Shown piece after piece: positions 42,960-53,174 of a stretch of DNA of 64,000 nt. The notes below the pieces were generated by a model. The model searched no databases. It was not told the origin of the DNA and saw only the letters and a list, made by a program, of their open reading frames with translations. Position numbers and translations under genes: made by a program. Position 1 is the first letter of the stretch; every line of letters starts with the position of its first letter. This DNA is from Nectonema munidae (lineage: Eukaryota; Nematomorpha; Nectonematoida; Nectonematidae), in the NCBI GenBank assembly GCA_030549495.1, contig JAUIRK010000915.1, forward strand, positions 186,001 to 250,000, written 5' to 3'.

Positions 42960-44640
42960 AGCTCTATTAGAAAAGTTATGAGTAAAGGAGTCTGAGTATA
43001 TGCTTCTGGCAATTAGAGTTTCATACTCCTATAATCTTTATTATGAATAAGTTTTAGTAAAGTGTTTTATCACTTACAATATATTCTGAAAAATGTGCTT
43101 CCCTAGATTGATTTGAAACCGCAATGGTACATTCAATTCATAAGTAAGAAATGTTCAAAACTAACCGTTGACGTAGTTGGCTGAAGCTCACATATAACGG
43201 CTACTAGATGGCAGTTCAAATCTCACGGAGAGATCATAAATTCACAAAGTAAAACTGATGAAGTTTCAATAGCTGAAACAGGAATTTCACAAAGTGTTCG
43301 GTTAGTGATGATGACCGAAACAAGATACCATTTTTCAAATACATTAGTAAATATATTTTAAAAAAAATAAAATTTAATCAAAAAAAAATGCAGAAAAATT
43401 AAACTTTTCATTATTTCAAACTCTCATATTAACTCAAACTGGAACATAAGTTTGTGCTAAAAAGTCAAGCCGCAAAAAACTCAAAATTTAATTTCTAAAT
43501 AAATTCTCAATATCTTTTACAAATAATTTGAATATTTAATTAATCAAAGTCTAACTAATTAAGTTTACATATTTATCAAAACAAAGATTTTCTATACAAA
43601 AACTTATACATCATTGGCATCAAACTAACTTTACGATGTAAGCTTGACCATTCGAACACTAAGATATAATATCATATTAGTCAAAGTGAACATTTAGTAA
43701 AAGTTTAAGAAAAAAGTTCTTAATTTTAGGTCGAACTTTTTATAGCATGAATGCACAAAATAAATTTTATTTATAACAAATTAAAGTTAACAGTTTTAAA
43801 ATAGATATATAGAAAAAATTATTTAAATGGTTGGAAACAACAAGTATGAAGTATTCCCAATGAAATAGATTATTAATAATAAGAATAATAAAAAAACAAA
43901 AGAAAAAAAGAATTTAGCTTAAATTAATTGTTTGTAATCTTCAAAAAAAATTTATTTTAATAAAAAGTGATTTTATGTTTTGTCAATTTTATATTTTCAG
44001 TTTAAAAATATTTTAGATAAGCCATATTTTTATGGCACTGATCCCAAGTTATTTGACTAAAACAAAGTTTATCATAATAAGATGTGATATATATCGAACC
44101 AACTGTCTGATACAAAATAAAGAACGAGTTCTTAGGTTTTTCATAATACTCTCTATTTCTAGAATTTAATAATTTATATATTTATAATAGTTATTTGAGT
44201 TAGTAATAAACAGGGCGAACTAAACACAATCAAGACAATTTTTGTCTAAACTAAAAAACGCTACATAACTAATTTTATATATCGTTTTGGTGTTACTTTA
44301 GAAAACTTTTTAAAATTTTATAGGTAGATAAAACAATTATTATTTTTAAACAAGTGAAATAAAATTTAAAAAAAATTAATTTTTCAAAAATTAGAATTTC
44401 AAAATGATAGAACATTTAAAAAAATATTTTTGCTACAAATAAAGTAAATTAATTTAAAATTTTGAAAACTAAATTTTTTGACTTGAATCTCTAAGTTTTT
44501 TTTTAAATTCAAGAAAAAAATTATTTTTGTTAAAAGGAAAAATCATTTCATAGCCAAAATATTTTCCAAAAAGCCAAAAAAATAATAAGCGTGAAAAGTG
44601 ACACGAAACCCCATATCTTTAAACCTAATCGATTGATTAT
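42960..44640. other. Gene D intron, no further exon called
   Basis: Very A+T-rich. A less A+T-rich patch at 43135-43270 has a donor-like AACG|GTTAGT on the minus strand, but its frames contain stops at the possible acceptors. No transposon end recognised. Confidence 0.4.
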
Positions 44641-44693
44641 TATTAAACCTACTCCACAGAGAAAGAATGGAAACGAGTAAGTAATTAAATTAC

Positions 44694-44786
44694 TTCCAAA
44701 TTGTGCAATGCTTTATTTGAAATCTTGGAAGGCGTTTTCGGTGATGCACTTTTTCTATCTTCTTTGGTGTGAGTGTCATGTCCACC
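44694..44786 (-). CDS. Gene D internal exon (31 codons)
   Basis: Acceptor ACGTCACTTCACAG and donor GAA|GTAATTT bound 93 nt, phase 0 in and out. It encodes GGHDTHTKEDRKSASPKTPS and KISNKALHNLE, the same Ser/Lys-rich character as the exons on either side. The overlapping 74-codon frame (44690-44914) is in another phase and reads through the acceptor, so it is not used. Confidence 0.6.
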
Positions 44787-44989
44787 CTGTGAAGTGACGT
44801 GAAAATTCTTCTTAATTCATTTAAAAGGTAAAGCTTTAACAAAAAGTTGACAAAATGACAAAATACACGAACATTAAGATCAATGGAAGGCATTGCCGCT
44901 TCTGAAAGATCCAATAAAATTTATTAAATATTTTTAAGAAGCTTGATTACCTTTATTCACTTTTATAGAGTTAACCCGACACATATATA

Positions 44990-45418
44990 CTATCGATAGC
45001 TTGGCAAAGTTTCAGAGGCATTTCCTATGCAGAGAAGCGTGCCAACTATATAGTATATAAAGTTGGAAAATTTTAAACACTTGTAACTTTTCTTGGGGTC
45101 ATTAAAAAACAAGCAAACTTGACATATGTGTTAAGAAGAAAAAGTTTTTGATTGTATCAAATTTTATCAAGTTTCATTTTGTAATAGTTATTTTATGTTT
45201 AATGACAAAAAATATCATCAAGTACATGGGATACCAATGGGAAACCCATTTTTGTTAAAATTAGAAGATATTGAAACTTAAAAAAAAGTGACATAGTCTA
45301 TCGATAGCTTGGCGAAGCTTCAGAGGCATTTCCTATGCAGAGAAGCGTGCCAACTATATAGTATATAAATTTGGAAAATTTTAAACACTTGTAACTTTTC
45401 TTGGTGTCATGAAAAACA
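44990..45418 (+). repeat. Direct repeat pair of ~121 bp
   Basis: 44990-45110 and 45298-45418 are nearly identical, starting CT ATCGATAGCTTGGC and containing TTTCCTATGCAGAGAAGCGT and CACTTGTAACTTTTCTTGG. The 187 bp between them are A/T-rich. They lie in the long intron of gene D. No terminal inverted repeats, so a local duplication is the simplest reading. Confidence 0.85.
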
Positions 45419-45582
45419 ACATTTTTTGCTTTTAAGCTTGTTCCAAACTGTATAATAAACGTTCCGCATTCACACGGTTAAAAACACGTTAAGATTCCAT
45501 TAGGTTTATGTTAATGTTGAGCACTACAAAACCCAATACATCAGATAACTTAGAAAAAGAAACCAGATGTGGGTAAACTTAC

Positions 45583-45617
45583 TTTGTTTAAAGGCCGTTT
45601 ACAGTATGTCATTATGT
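45583..45617 (-). CDS. Possible small cassette or alternative first exon of gene D
   Basis: Acceptor TTCGTCTTTCATAG and consensus donor AAA|GTAAGT bound 35 nt, open in one frame as IMTYCKRPLNK (phase 1 in, 0 out). The outgoing phase suits the exon at 44786. The incoming phase does not fit the donor at 50943, so it would need another exon or act as a first exon using its ATG. Confidence 0.25.
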
Positions 45618-46464
45618 CTATGAAAGACGAATAAAAAATTAAAAATAAAAAAAACTTAAAAAACATTAAAAATATTTATTTATCAAAAATTATTAATACA
45701 ATTTAATAACTTTTTGCTTTTGTTTTGTTAAAAGATGCATTCCGATTTCAGGCTCCATCTCATTGCTCTACATAATGTTCATCTGTTTTAAAATATATCA
45801 GTTTTTTCAACTAAACCAATTACACAAAAGAGAACATTTAATTAAAAATTTTTTCACCTATACATGACTTCAGTTGAAGTATCAGTTTTCTTGCCGTATG
45901 TCACCGTTTTTAGGGATTTTCGTGGAGCAATAACGGAATCTCGGACGATTTAGAATAATCGTGGTTTTTCATTTACTAATCTAATTTGTCCAAAAAGGGA
46001 ATTTAGAAAATTTAACTTCAAATATTATTGATTTCCCATTTTTTCAGCAAAGTACTTTTCATATTAATAATTATTGTGAGGAATAAAAATTTCGTCCTTC
46101 ACTTTTTTCTTTTTTTTGTGTCTCATTTGACAATCCTAAGTATAAGTTATTGTTCGAACCAATGAACAACACTTATTAAAAATATTTTAGCTAAAAAAAT
46201 TTTATATTGACTATTTTTCATATTTATAAAATATAATCATTTTCTATTTCAGATTTTCTTAACAGTGGTTGAATCACGTTCTTCTGATAAAAATGTAATT
46301 GAAGTGGGCAATTTTTTTGGTAACAGTTCTTAGACATTGTATAAGCAAATATTGAAATATTTTTTCAAAAATTTACCTTTTACATGGAAATTTAATGTAG
46401 TCAAAATTCCAGTCACCGTTTAAATTTCCTAACCAACACCACTTATTTTTAAAGATTTGTTTAA

Positions 46465-47660
46465 CCCTCGCTTGACGGACTCCGGACAATTTTGTCCATT
46501 GCCAATTTAAAACACATTTTTCTAAAATATCCACCATAGAAACTTCTCTCAAAAGTAACATGTAAACGTTCTCGTTAGGATAAAGAATCTAAATAAAATA
46601 AAATTAGCAAAAAAAATTATTTTATTGTTTTTGAAAAAAAGAAAATTTTGAAATTATAGTAAAAGTTAGTATATTTGGCGTTAAATTTATATGATTTGAC
46701 TAAGCATTCAGAACACAATATTCTATAATGTACATTGCAAACAAACTTTTTGCATTTTCACACTCAAAGATCTTGAAGTGGAAGTCGTTGGTTGAATAGT
46801 GTCCTGAGAAAAAGTATAAAAAGAGAGTAAGTTTCTGATAGCTAAGGGTACTTCGGATATCATTGATCTTATTTTCATTGATTCTTCGGCCAGAACGGAT
46901 TAATTCTCTATGAAAACTTTTTTTTCATTTTCTTTGGTTGAAGGAAATTTGTCAGGCGAGTTGAACTTGGCAATTATCCAGGTGTTCAAGACACTAATGT
47001 CTAAATAGTTAGAAAAAACTGCATGCGTCCATTTTCTATTAGGCTTGTAAGACCTGTAGGCTCTGAGCATTTTATTAGCAACATCCCCACTCCTTTATAT
47101 TCATTATAAGATAATAAATAAGCTGTCAGGTTTAGAATGAACATTGCTTACTCTTGGATTTTTATGTTGTGAGGATAGAATATACACAAATTTGAAGTTT
47201 TTAGAAGATTTCTTGGTATGTAGACAGTCAAAGAAGCAAATTTTATGTAAATTATTCTACTCTCATACTCACATAATTTCAAGTTTTTGAGATAAGGTGG
47301 CCTGAATATAAAAGGGAGAAACCTTCTGTTAGCCATAACTGTTCCACACAAAGAAACGTCTTAGCCATTACACCAAATGAGAAGTTCATGACTAGTAAAA
47401 AATCGATCAGTGTATAATCCAGAACCTTTCTGGATGCTACTATCTTTTATCAAACGCTTGCACGCGTTGAAACAGAAAAGTTGTAGGGGTCCTGTAAACC
47501 AGACACGTAAATTTCAGGTTTCATGCAGTAAAAATATTTAGCGTCGTTCAAGTGATAAAACTTCACCCCATAGTGGCCGGGCTTCTTAGGGTGGATGATT
47601 TTTTGCATACGCGAAAGACGGATATATGCCGTAAAACTCCCAAAATTAAAATTTAATATA
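46465..47660 (-). pseudogene. piggyBac transposase relic A with right terminal end
   Basis: Reading down the minus strand: IIHPKKPGHYGVKFYHLNDA then KPEIYVSGL (about 47600-47500), GSGLYTDRFFTSHELLIW with the second catalytic aspartate (about 47450), LCGTVMANRRFLPFIFRP at 47351, a frame-broken NEYKG block near 47100, and a cysteine-rich tail CKKFVCNVHYRILCSEC near 46750. The element ends at 46465 with CCCTCGCTTGACGGACTCC against TTAA (46461-46464). The N-terminus and left end are missing. Same family as relics B and C. It lies in the gene D intron. Confidence 0.8.
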
Positions 47661-47847
47661 AAAGGACAATATTCTCGATTTTATTACTATTATGCTTTAT
47701 TTTCAAGATATTCACTTTATATTTCTTACTAAACAACTGTTTAATCCCTTAGAAACGCTAAAATATATTTTGATTTTAACGCCATCTATGAAAATAAATT
47801 TGAAAAAGTACAACTACATAAAAATGGAAAGAATTCATTGTCTAAAC

Positions 47848-48039
47848 CAGCGTTTTTCAAACTTATTTTACTGCGACCATAGCAAGAACCACAGTTTGCA
47901 TCGCTACTCATAATACTTAGGTGTAATAAGACAAACTCTGTTCACTAGATTCATTTATTCAGCATCTTTTTTGTCACGCCCCATTTTATTTTTCACGAGA
48001 CCCACTGAAGTGTAGGGACCCACAGTTTGAAAAACGCTT
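47848..48039. mobile_element. hAT MITE, CAGCGTTTTTCAAAC type (192 bp)
   Basis: Left end CAGCGTTTTTCAAAC and right end (inward) AAGCGTTTTTCAAAC are inverted repeats. Perfect 8-bp duplication GTCTAAAC at 47840-47847 and 48040-48047. Noncoding. In the gene D intron, between the two piggyBac relics. Confidence 0.92.
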
Positions 48040-48294
48040 GTCTAAACCATTGGTTGTCGTCAAAATTATATTAGAAGTATATGAAGTATATAAATAATCG
48101 TCAGATCATCAGATCAGTATTTATTTCTATTATTCTTGTGACCTTGAAACACTTTTCATTGATATTTTTCCTTACTATAAACAGACGAGCCACCTTCATA
48201 TCTGTTTACAAATCACCTGGCCTTGAAGCATTTTTCTATGAAAAGCGTATTCATATCATAAATTCGAAAACTTGTTCATTATAATGTCTTCCAT

Positions 48295-50219
48295 TTCTCT
48301 TCTTCCGTGTCGAGCATTTCTTCTTTACATACTCTCATGATTCTGAAACCGCAACATATGTTGTATATGAGGCTTCTCAATTTTCGGATGAAACTTTTAG
48401 TGTTTCGGATAGTCTTGTTGCACCGGATGGTACCATTTTTCAATGGGAACCTTTATCCTCAACATATGGCAGACCATTTTCTCAAAATATTAGAAATCGT
48501 TTGGAGAGTTCCTTGGATATTTTCAAACTATTTTTCACACAAGAGATTATTTGTCACATATTTCGCTGCACTAAAACAAAAATGGATGACGTTTTTTTAC
48601 AAGTTTATTTAATTTTCTCTTTCATTTGTATGTAACGTAATTCTGAATGTTGAAATAAGATTAGGGATGTAGCTATTCCAAATTTTGCCGATATATTATA
48701 TTTGCCATTCACCGAATGATTCCTATACCTTGTCTTACCATAATTTTTCCAAAACATTAGGGACGTACATCCTCCCTTAAAAATTTTATTGGGGGTGTGA
48801 AACCTATTTTGCAAAACCATGTCGCCCTTCTGAATGTGCGTCTCTCGGTACAATCCATGTATATGTATATATACAACCATATACATTTATTTATAATTTT
48901 ACCTTGGCTATTATTTATCTTATTTTTAAGTTGAAAAATTTGAAAAAAATTGCAATTTAAAATCTATTTACAATTATATAATATCCACAAATTCAAAAAA
49001 CTTAAATAGGCTTTTTCATAAAAGTTTTTAAAAAATACAAATGAAAGACTAATTGTTGTTTTAATTGAGCTTTATCTAATTTAATAGTTAAAAATTAAAA
49101 TTAAAACTTCTAGTGTTAAAATGCACAAATATTAATTTTTCTTCAACTTTGCAAGTTGGTGGCCTATACTACTATTTCGGCTGCGATCCTCCCTAATGAA
49201 GATATTAAAATGGATAAAAATCGTATTGATTATATATCGTGCTTATAACTTTTAAGTCCTTCCACCTCCAAAATTTTAAAAAATAAATGATTTGAGTCAG
49301 TAATTTTTTGCCTCATAAATAAAAAACTGCTAATAGACTTTTTTTATTTTGTAGAAGTGAAATTAATCATTAGCAAAATGAAATACCGTTATGATAAATT
49401 TTCAATTTGTGATTTGTTCGCGTATTTTCTACTCTTTTTTTCATTGGTCAAGCTAAAAATAAACGCCTTGACATAAAGTATCTATTTTCACAAAAAAAAC
49501 AGAGAGCCTTTTCTCAAAGCTGTGATGAATTGAGATATGTTCATTTTAATTCATGTGTTCATCCGCTTTGATGTCAGGAGGGAAAGAAATCTCAACAATA
49601 ACTTGTCCCCAATTCGAATCCTACATGATCATTTTTTTCAAAGCTGTCATAAGGTTTTCACACCTCATGACTATGTTACCATAAATGAGCAACTTATAAA
49701 GTTTCGCGGCAAATCTTCTTTGAAGATTTACGATCGATCCAAACCTGGGCATTATGGAATCAAATGCTACCATTGCAACGATGCTCGTAACTATTACATT
49801 TTAGCACCTCAAATTTATGTTACAGGGTTGATAGCAAGGATATTGTTATATTTCCGCTTGTAAACCTAGAAAAAGAACCACAATAAAGTGTTCTAAATGC
49901 AACAAATCAGTCTGTAAATCGCATAAAATTTATTTGTGTGAAAAATATGACAAATAATATTTCATATTTTTTTATTATCATTGAAAATTGTAATGCTTTG
50001 TTTTTAACTAATTTCATTTTTTCTTAATTTTAATCTAAAATAAAGCTTTTTTCATGAGATTTTTTAACTTTTTTTTATAAAAATTTTTTTTCTGAGAAAA
50101 CTTAAGGCTGTTATAGAAATATACGTGATAATTTGAATATAGGGTTTGTATATGTTATTAGCTAAATCTGCAATTCAAAAATGTATTGGAGTAAACCTCC
50201 CAATTCTGTCTTGCGAAGG
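48295..50219 (+). mobile_element. piggyBac relic B with right terminal end
   Basis: An N-terminal segment near 48320-48600 reads LSSTYGRPFSQNIRNRLESS LDIFKLFFTQEIICHIF, as in piggyBac transposases. The catalytic part is at 49537-49960 (separate entry). The right end is ACAGAATTGGGAGG... CTGTCTTGCGAAGG against TTAA (50220-50223). Read inward, CCTTCGCAAGACAG resembles the end of relic A (CCCTCGCTTGACGG). The left end was not found. Between the coding pieces (48640-49340) the sequence is unrecognised. Confidence 0.7.
49537..49960 (+). pseudogene. piggyBac transposase relic B, partial catalytic domain and zinc tail
   Basis: FDVRRERNLNNNLSPIRILH and DYVTINEQLIKFRGKSSLKI, then YDRSKPGHYGIKCYHCNDAR. 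The first catalytic aspartate of the usual TxDEQL box is N here. The frame passes QIYVTG and ends at 49863; then, in another frame, CKPRKRTTIKCSKCNKSVCK with SHKIYLCEKYDK, the cysteine-rich tail. The region that should carry the other two aspartates is deleted. Confidence 0.85.
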
Positions 50220-50224
50220 TTAAA

Positions 50225-50940
50225 TTCAAAATAGAAGAATGAGTGATAAATTCATTTTCCTGCAATATGGAATAATCTGTAGAACAAAATGTTTAGGAGG
50301 ATTTCATTAAACTTAAATAGAACGAAAAATTCAAATTAAGACTAAAAACGTTAAAAAAAATTTTTTGTATTTTTATTTTTTTTAAAAAGTTGAAAAATCC
50401 AGTTCTATTTGATCAAAATATTCTCTTAAGTTATAAAGTCTGTCTGCGGTCTTATTATTGATTTTGCAAAAAGGTAAACAAGCGGTATATAAAGTTTTTT
50501 TCATGGTAGAAAAACACCTTTCACCTTTCAATGCTATGAAGACCAGTGAGACAGTGTCGCAATAAATGAAAATGTGCTTAAAAATAATTTAAATGAAAAT
50601 GTGCTTAAAATATAATTCAAATGAAAAAGAAATCTTGAAAATTATGGTCTTGATTTCGACGACTAATTCTCTGCTTTCTTTTTCAATGAAATTTATATAT
50701 CAAAAGCAGAGGATTTTCACTTTTTGTGACAGTGATGTGTGACACACACTGACTGGTCCTCAAAGAGTGTTGAAAAAGAAAATTCATTCAAAAGAAAATC
50801 AAATTTCCCAACGACTGCATCTACATTGGCAGTAGGGAAAAATAGTCGCAATAACAAAATGTTTCAATTCTGCCTTTTTCTATCCGGAAAAAAGGATGAA
50901 GGTAGAAAGTCTAAAAAGAGGAGAAAAATTATGGAAGAAA
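50225..50940. other. Gene D intron next to exon 1
   Basis: A near-repeat AATGAAAATGTGCTTAAAA occurs twice at 50566-50612. The + strand frame at 50739-50990 overlaps exon 1 antisense and is not supported. Confidence 0.4.
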
Positions 50941-50943
50941 TAC

Positions 50944-51214
50944 CAAAGAAGCAGGAGATTGGTTTGAGGGAGTGGAAATCGCGTTATTGACGGCTGGACT
51001 TGTTGGCGTCTCTTCACTCTTCATAACCTGTTCGCGTTTCGCTTTGGGCGATTGTTGAATGTTTGCCAGTTTTTTGGAAAGATTATCGGTAAACTTTTTC
51101 TTGAATTCTGGATTTGCTTTTATCTTTGCCAGTTTTTCTTTCAGAGATACTTCTTCTTTGCTTACCGCAGTCACGTTTGATTCACTTTTAATCGCACTCA
51201 TTATGGCGTTTAAG
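50944..51214 (-). CDS. Gene D exon with translation start; 218-aa Ser/Lys-rich protein, function unknown
   Basis: Acceptor TTCTGCATATAG precedes this exon, so a 5' noncoding exon lies upstream. ATG at 51201 (MSAIKSESNVTAV) is preferred to the in-frame ATG at 51240, which lies before the acceptor. 86 codons end in phase 0 at donor TTG|GTATTT. Joined with exons 44694-44786, 42778-42948 and 42012-42146, all phase 0, it gives 218 residues: EEVSLKEKLAKIKANPEFKK and NLSKKLANIQQSPKAKREQV (helical, Lys-rich), then Ser/Pro/Thr-rich low-complexity sequence and a KRPR basic patch. No signal peptide or membrane span; a nuclear role is plausible but not shown. Extra exons may exist in the 6-kb first coding intron, which holds piggyBac relics A and B and a MITE. 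Family not recognised. Confidence 0.6.
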
Positions 51215-51261
51215 CTATATGCAGAATGTACACAAAACATATGAATTAGAAAGTGAGGAAA

Positions 51262-51530
51262 GGTGTGGTAGTATGGTCATTGGCCAACTTACCCAAGTCA
51301 GAGTTATCTCACTTATAATTTTCCCTATCAATTTTTTATAGAAATTTGCATTGGGTAATTTACCATATTACCATCATTAGTATTACTTGCATCTTGAATC
51401 GAGGACGTAGTAGAATACTGACAAATGACAAATGATTATTTAAAATACTTGTTTGGTTTGTGGGTGAATAAGAAAGTGTGGTAGTATGGTCATTGGCCAA
51501 CTTGCCTAAGTCAGAGTTATCTCACTATCA
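51262..51530 (+). repeat. Direct repeat pair of ~55 bp
   Basis: GTGTGGTAGTATGGTCATTG GCCAACTT... TCAGAGTTATCTCACT occurs at about 51264-51316 and 51476-51528, about 210 bp apart, just upstream of gene D exon 1. Confidence 0.85.
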
Positions 51531-51609
51531 GTTCTCCCATCATGATTTTGGACCAGAGGTTCACATCCTCAAAATTTTTGGGAGAGGAAGGCGAGGGGTG
51601 GCGAATTTT

Positions 51610-51745
51610 TTATTTTTTTTTATAATTTTAAGAATTTATTATAAAAGAATTATTGCCAAACGAATACACCATCATTATTTTATTACCCGACATTAAACTT
51701 GCACACTCAACTCCAATCCCATCATAACTGCAAGGATTTGATCAC
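51610..51745 (-). repeat. Dispersed ~100-bp repeat, copy 3
   Basis: On the minus strand: GTTATGATGGGATTGGAG, GTGCAAGTTTAATGTCGGGT and AATTCTTTTATAATAAATT. Matches copy 2 at 26775-26880 and, more weakly, copy 1 at 4873-4972. Confidence 0.6.
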
Positions 51746-51756
51746 GTCGAATAACC

Positions 51757-51914
51757 CAGTGGCGTAGCCAAAAAATGGAAGTTAGGGGGGGGGCATGCAA
51801 GGAATTTAGGGGGGGTAAGCATATTGGAAGGTATTTGGGGGGGGGGGGGGGGGGGGCAGAAAAGGTATTTAGGGGGGCACTGCCCCCCTTGCCCCCCCTC
51901 TGGCTACGCCACTG
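51757..51914. mobile_element. CAGTGGCGTAGCCA MITE, copy 3 (158 bp)
   Basis: Ends CAGTGGCGTAGCCA and TGGCTACGCCACTG are perfect 14-bp inverted repeats. Perfect TSD GAATAACC (51749-51756 and 51915-51922). A G run of about 18 lies in the centre. It has the best-preserved ends of the three copies, so it is probably the youngest. Confidence 0.93.
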
Positions 51915-52179
51915 GAATAACCTTGCTTCTAATTGTAATCGCATCACTACCTTTTAGTTTAACAATAACAAAATTAGTTATCACGAGTTATTGAATCAGA
52001 TGTTATCACAAATGCCCTTTCAAACTTGGCTGTTCTAGTAATAAAACAAATAAGTCCTGTCCGTCTTTTGAAGAACTAATAAAAATGCTTGCATTATAAG
52101 ATCCATTGGTAGTCAAATGTCGTTTATCCGACACTGCATAATTTACCGACCCCGTTATCCCATTCAATATTGACAATAT

Positions 52180-52445
52180 TGTAGGAGCTGGACATAAAAG
52201 CGTTAATTTGTTAATTAACGAAGTTAAAATTTGTATTTATTTTTAACTTTTTCAATTAACTTCCTTTAAACATTAACCCATTTACGGAACATAAGTAATT
52301 TCATCTTCGTCTGCTTTTTTCAATGACTTTGAATATAAATCGTCTGCGTTTTTTTAGATATCGTCTGCTTTGCTTGGCCTTAAATGGGTTATTAATAAAC
52401 TTTTTTTCTAATGATTTTTAACTTCAATTTGTTCCATTCAATAAC
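52180..52445 (-). repeat. Repeat shared with 63.4-63.6 kb, interrupted by a MITE
   Basis: On the minus strand, ATTGAATGGAACAAATTGAA and GTTAAAAATCATTAGAAAAA AAAGTTTA, then AAGTTAATTG, match 63423-63520 on the + strand. The 114-bp MITE at 52276-52389 interrupts the match after AAGTTTA. Near 51400 (minus) a TTC-AAGATGCAAG stretch has a partner at 63298, so a longer decayed element may be involved. Confidence 0.55.
52276..52389. mobile_element. ACCCATTTA MITE, copy 2 (114 bp)
   Basis: ACCCATTTACGG... and ...CCTTAAATGGGT ends; interior as in copy 1 (TTCGTCTGCTTTTTTCAATG, ATCGTCTGC). It lacks the ATTTTGGAACA-like segment of copy 1. Flanks TTA / TATTAA, again compatible with a TA duplication. Confidence 0.8.
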
Positions 52446-52682
52446 CCTTTACTTTGTTCTTTGCTTGATGCTCTTTTCGTTGGTATTAAAAAAAGATTTG
52501 CTTAGTTTTTTTTGAAGATGAAGAGTGCCAGCTAGATGCTGCTTTCGACTCAAAGTTTCGTCTTATATCATTTAAAAATTTTGGCAGTAATAAAATGATG
52601 AATATAAAAAATAAGATGCATTAAAGCAATGTTCTTGAAATATGGAATTTTTTAGTGAAGAGAGCATAAAGAAGAAAAATTG

Positions 52683-52898
52683 GTAAATGCATGCTTACAA
52701 ACCAAATCCAGCGATTTGATAACAGATGCTGTTTTTTTGTGTGAAAGTTTTAAGCACGTGAGCGCTTGTTTTAAAATTCGAAAAGAAAAGCTCAGAGCTA
52801 AAAGGGCATCATTCTCTGATGCCAACTTTGAAAAACCTCTCAAGGATCTGAAATCCATGAAAGAAAAGATGCCAATGAATCAATTTTTTTTAATTTAG
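52683..52898 (+). CDS. Unrecognised short open frame
   Basis: Open for about 71 codons from VNACLQTKSSDLITDAV to MPMNQFFLI, with a basic helix-like KIRKEKLRAKRASFSDANFE. There is no ATG near the start, no strong acceptor and no recognisable family. It could be a decayed transposon piece or an exon; support is composition only. Confidence 0.2.
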   Translation, partial: VNACLQTKSSDLITDAVFLCESFKHVSACFKIRKEKLRAKRASFSDANFEKPLKDLKSMKEKMPMNQFFLI

Positions 52899-52950
52899 AA
52901 TAAAAGCCGCAAATTCAGGCTCTTTTATAAATAAAGATATTATTAATTTT

Positions 52951-53134
52951 GGGTCTTTTCGTTTAGACGGTCACATCAAGTAATCACCATTTTGCCTGCC
53001 TTATATAGTTAATTATATTTATTTATTAAGTTATTAATTAATTATAGTTATTAATATTATAGCAACCAGGACATAACTATAAAAGGCAGACGAAATGGTG
53101 ATTACTTGATGTGGCCGTCTAAACGAAAAGACCG
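52951..53134. mobile_element. MITE with ~55-bp inverted ends (184 bp)
   Basis: Left arm GGGTCTTTTCGTTTAGACGG and right arm (inward) CGGTCTTTTCGTTTAGACGG, continuing with ...CACATCAAGTAATCACCATTT on both sides. Perfect 8-bp duplication TTAATTTT (52943-52950 and 53135-53142). The A/T-rich centre is about 70 bp. Confidence 0.92.
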
Positions 53135-53174
53135 TTAATTTTTAATATTAGGTTAACGGTTTAGCATTAACTTC

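Noticed and set aside
43135-43270. Extra exon of gene D
   Set aside because: Donor-like GTTAGT present, but plausible acceptors give frames with stops.
44990-45418. LTR pair of a small retroelement
   Set aside because: Direct repeats lack TG...CA ends, primer-binding site and any coding between them.
46378-46428. Minus-strand exon reading NLNGDWNFDYIKFPCK
   Set aside because: Splice-like borders exist, but the phases (1 in, 2 out) fit no neighbour in gene D and it adjoins the piggyBac A end.
48605-48886. 93-codon minus-strand gene (MYMVVYIHIHGLY...)
   Set aside because: Antisense to the end of the piggyBac B N-terminal region and ends in a (TATA)n tract; no motif, no splice support.
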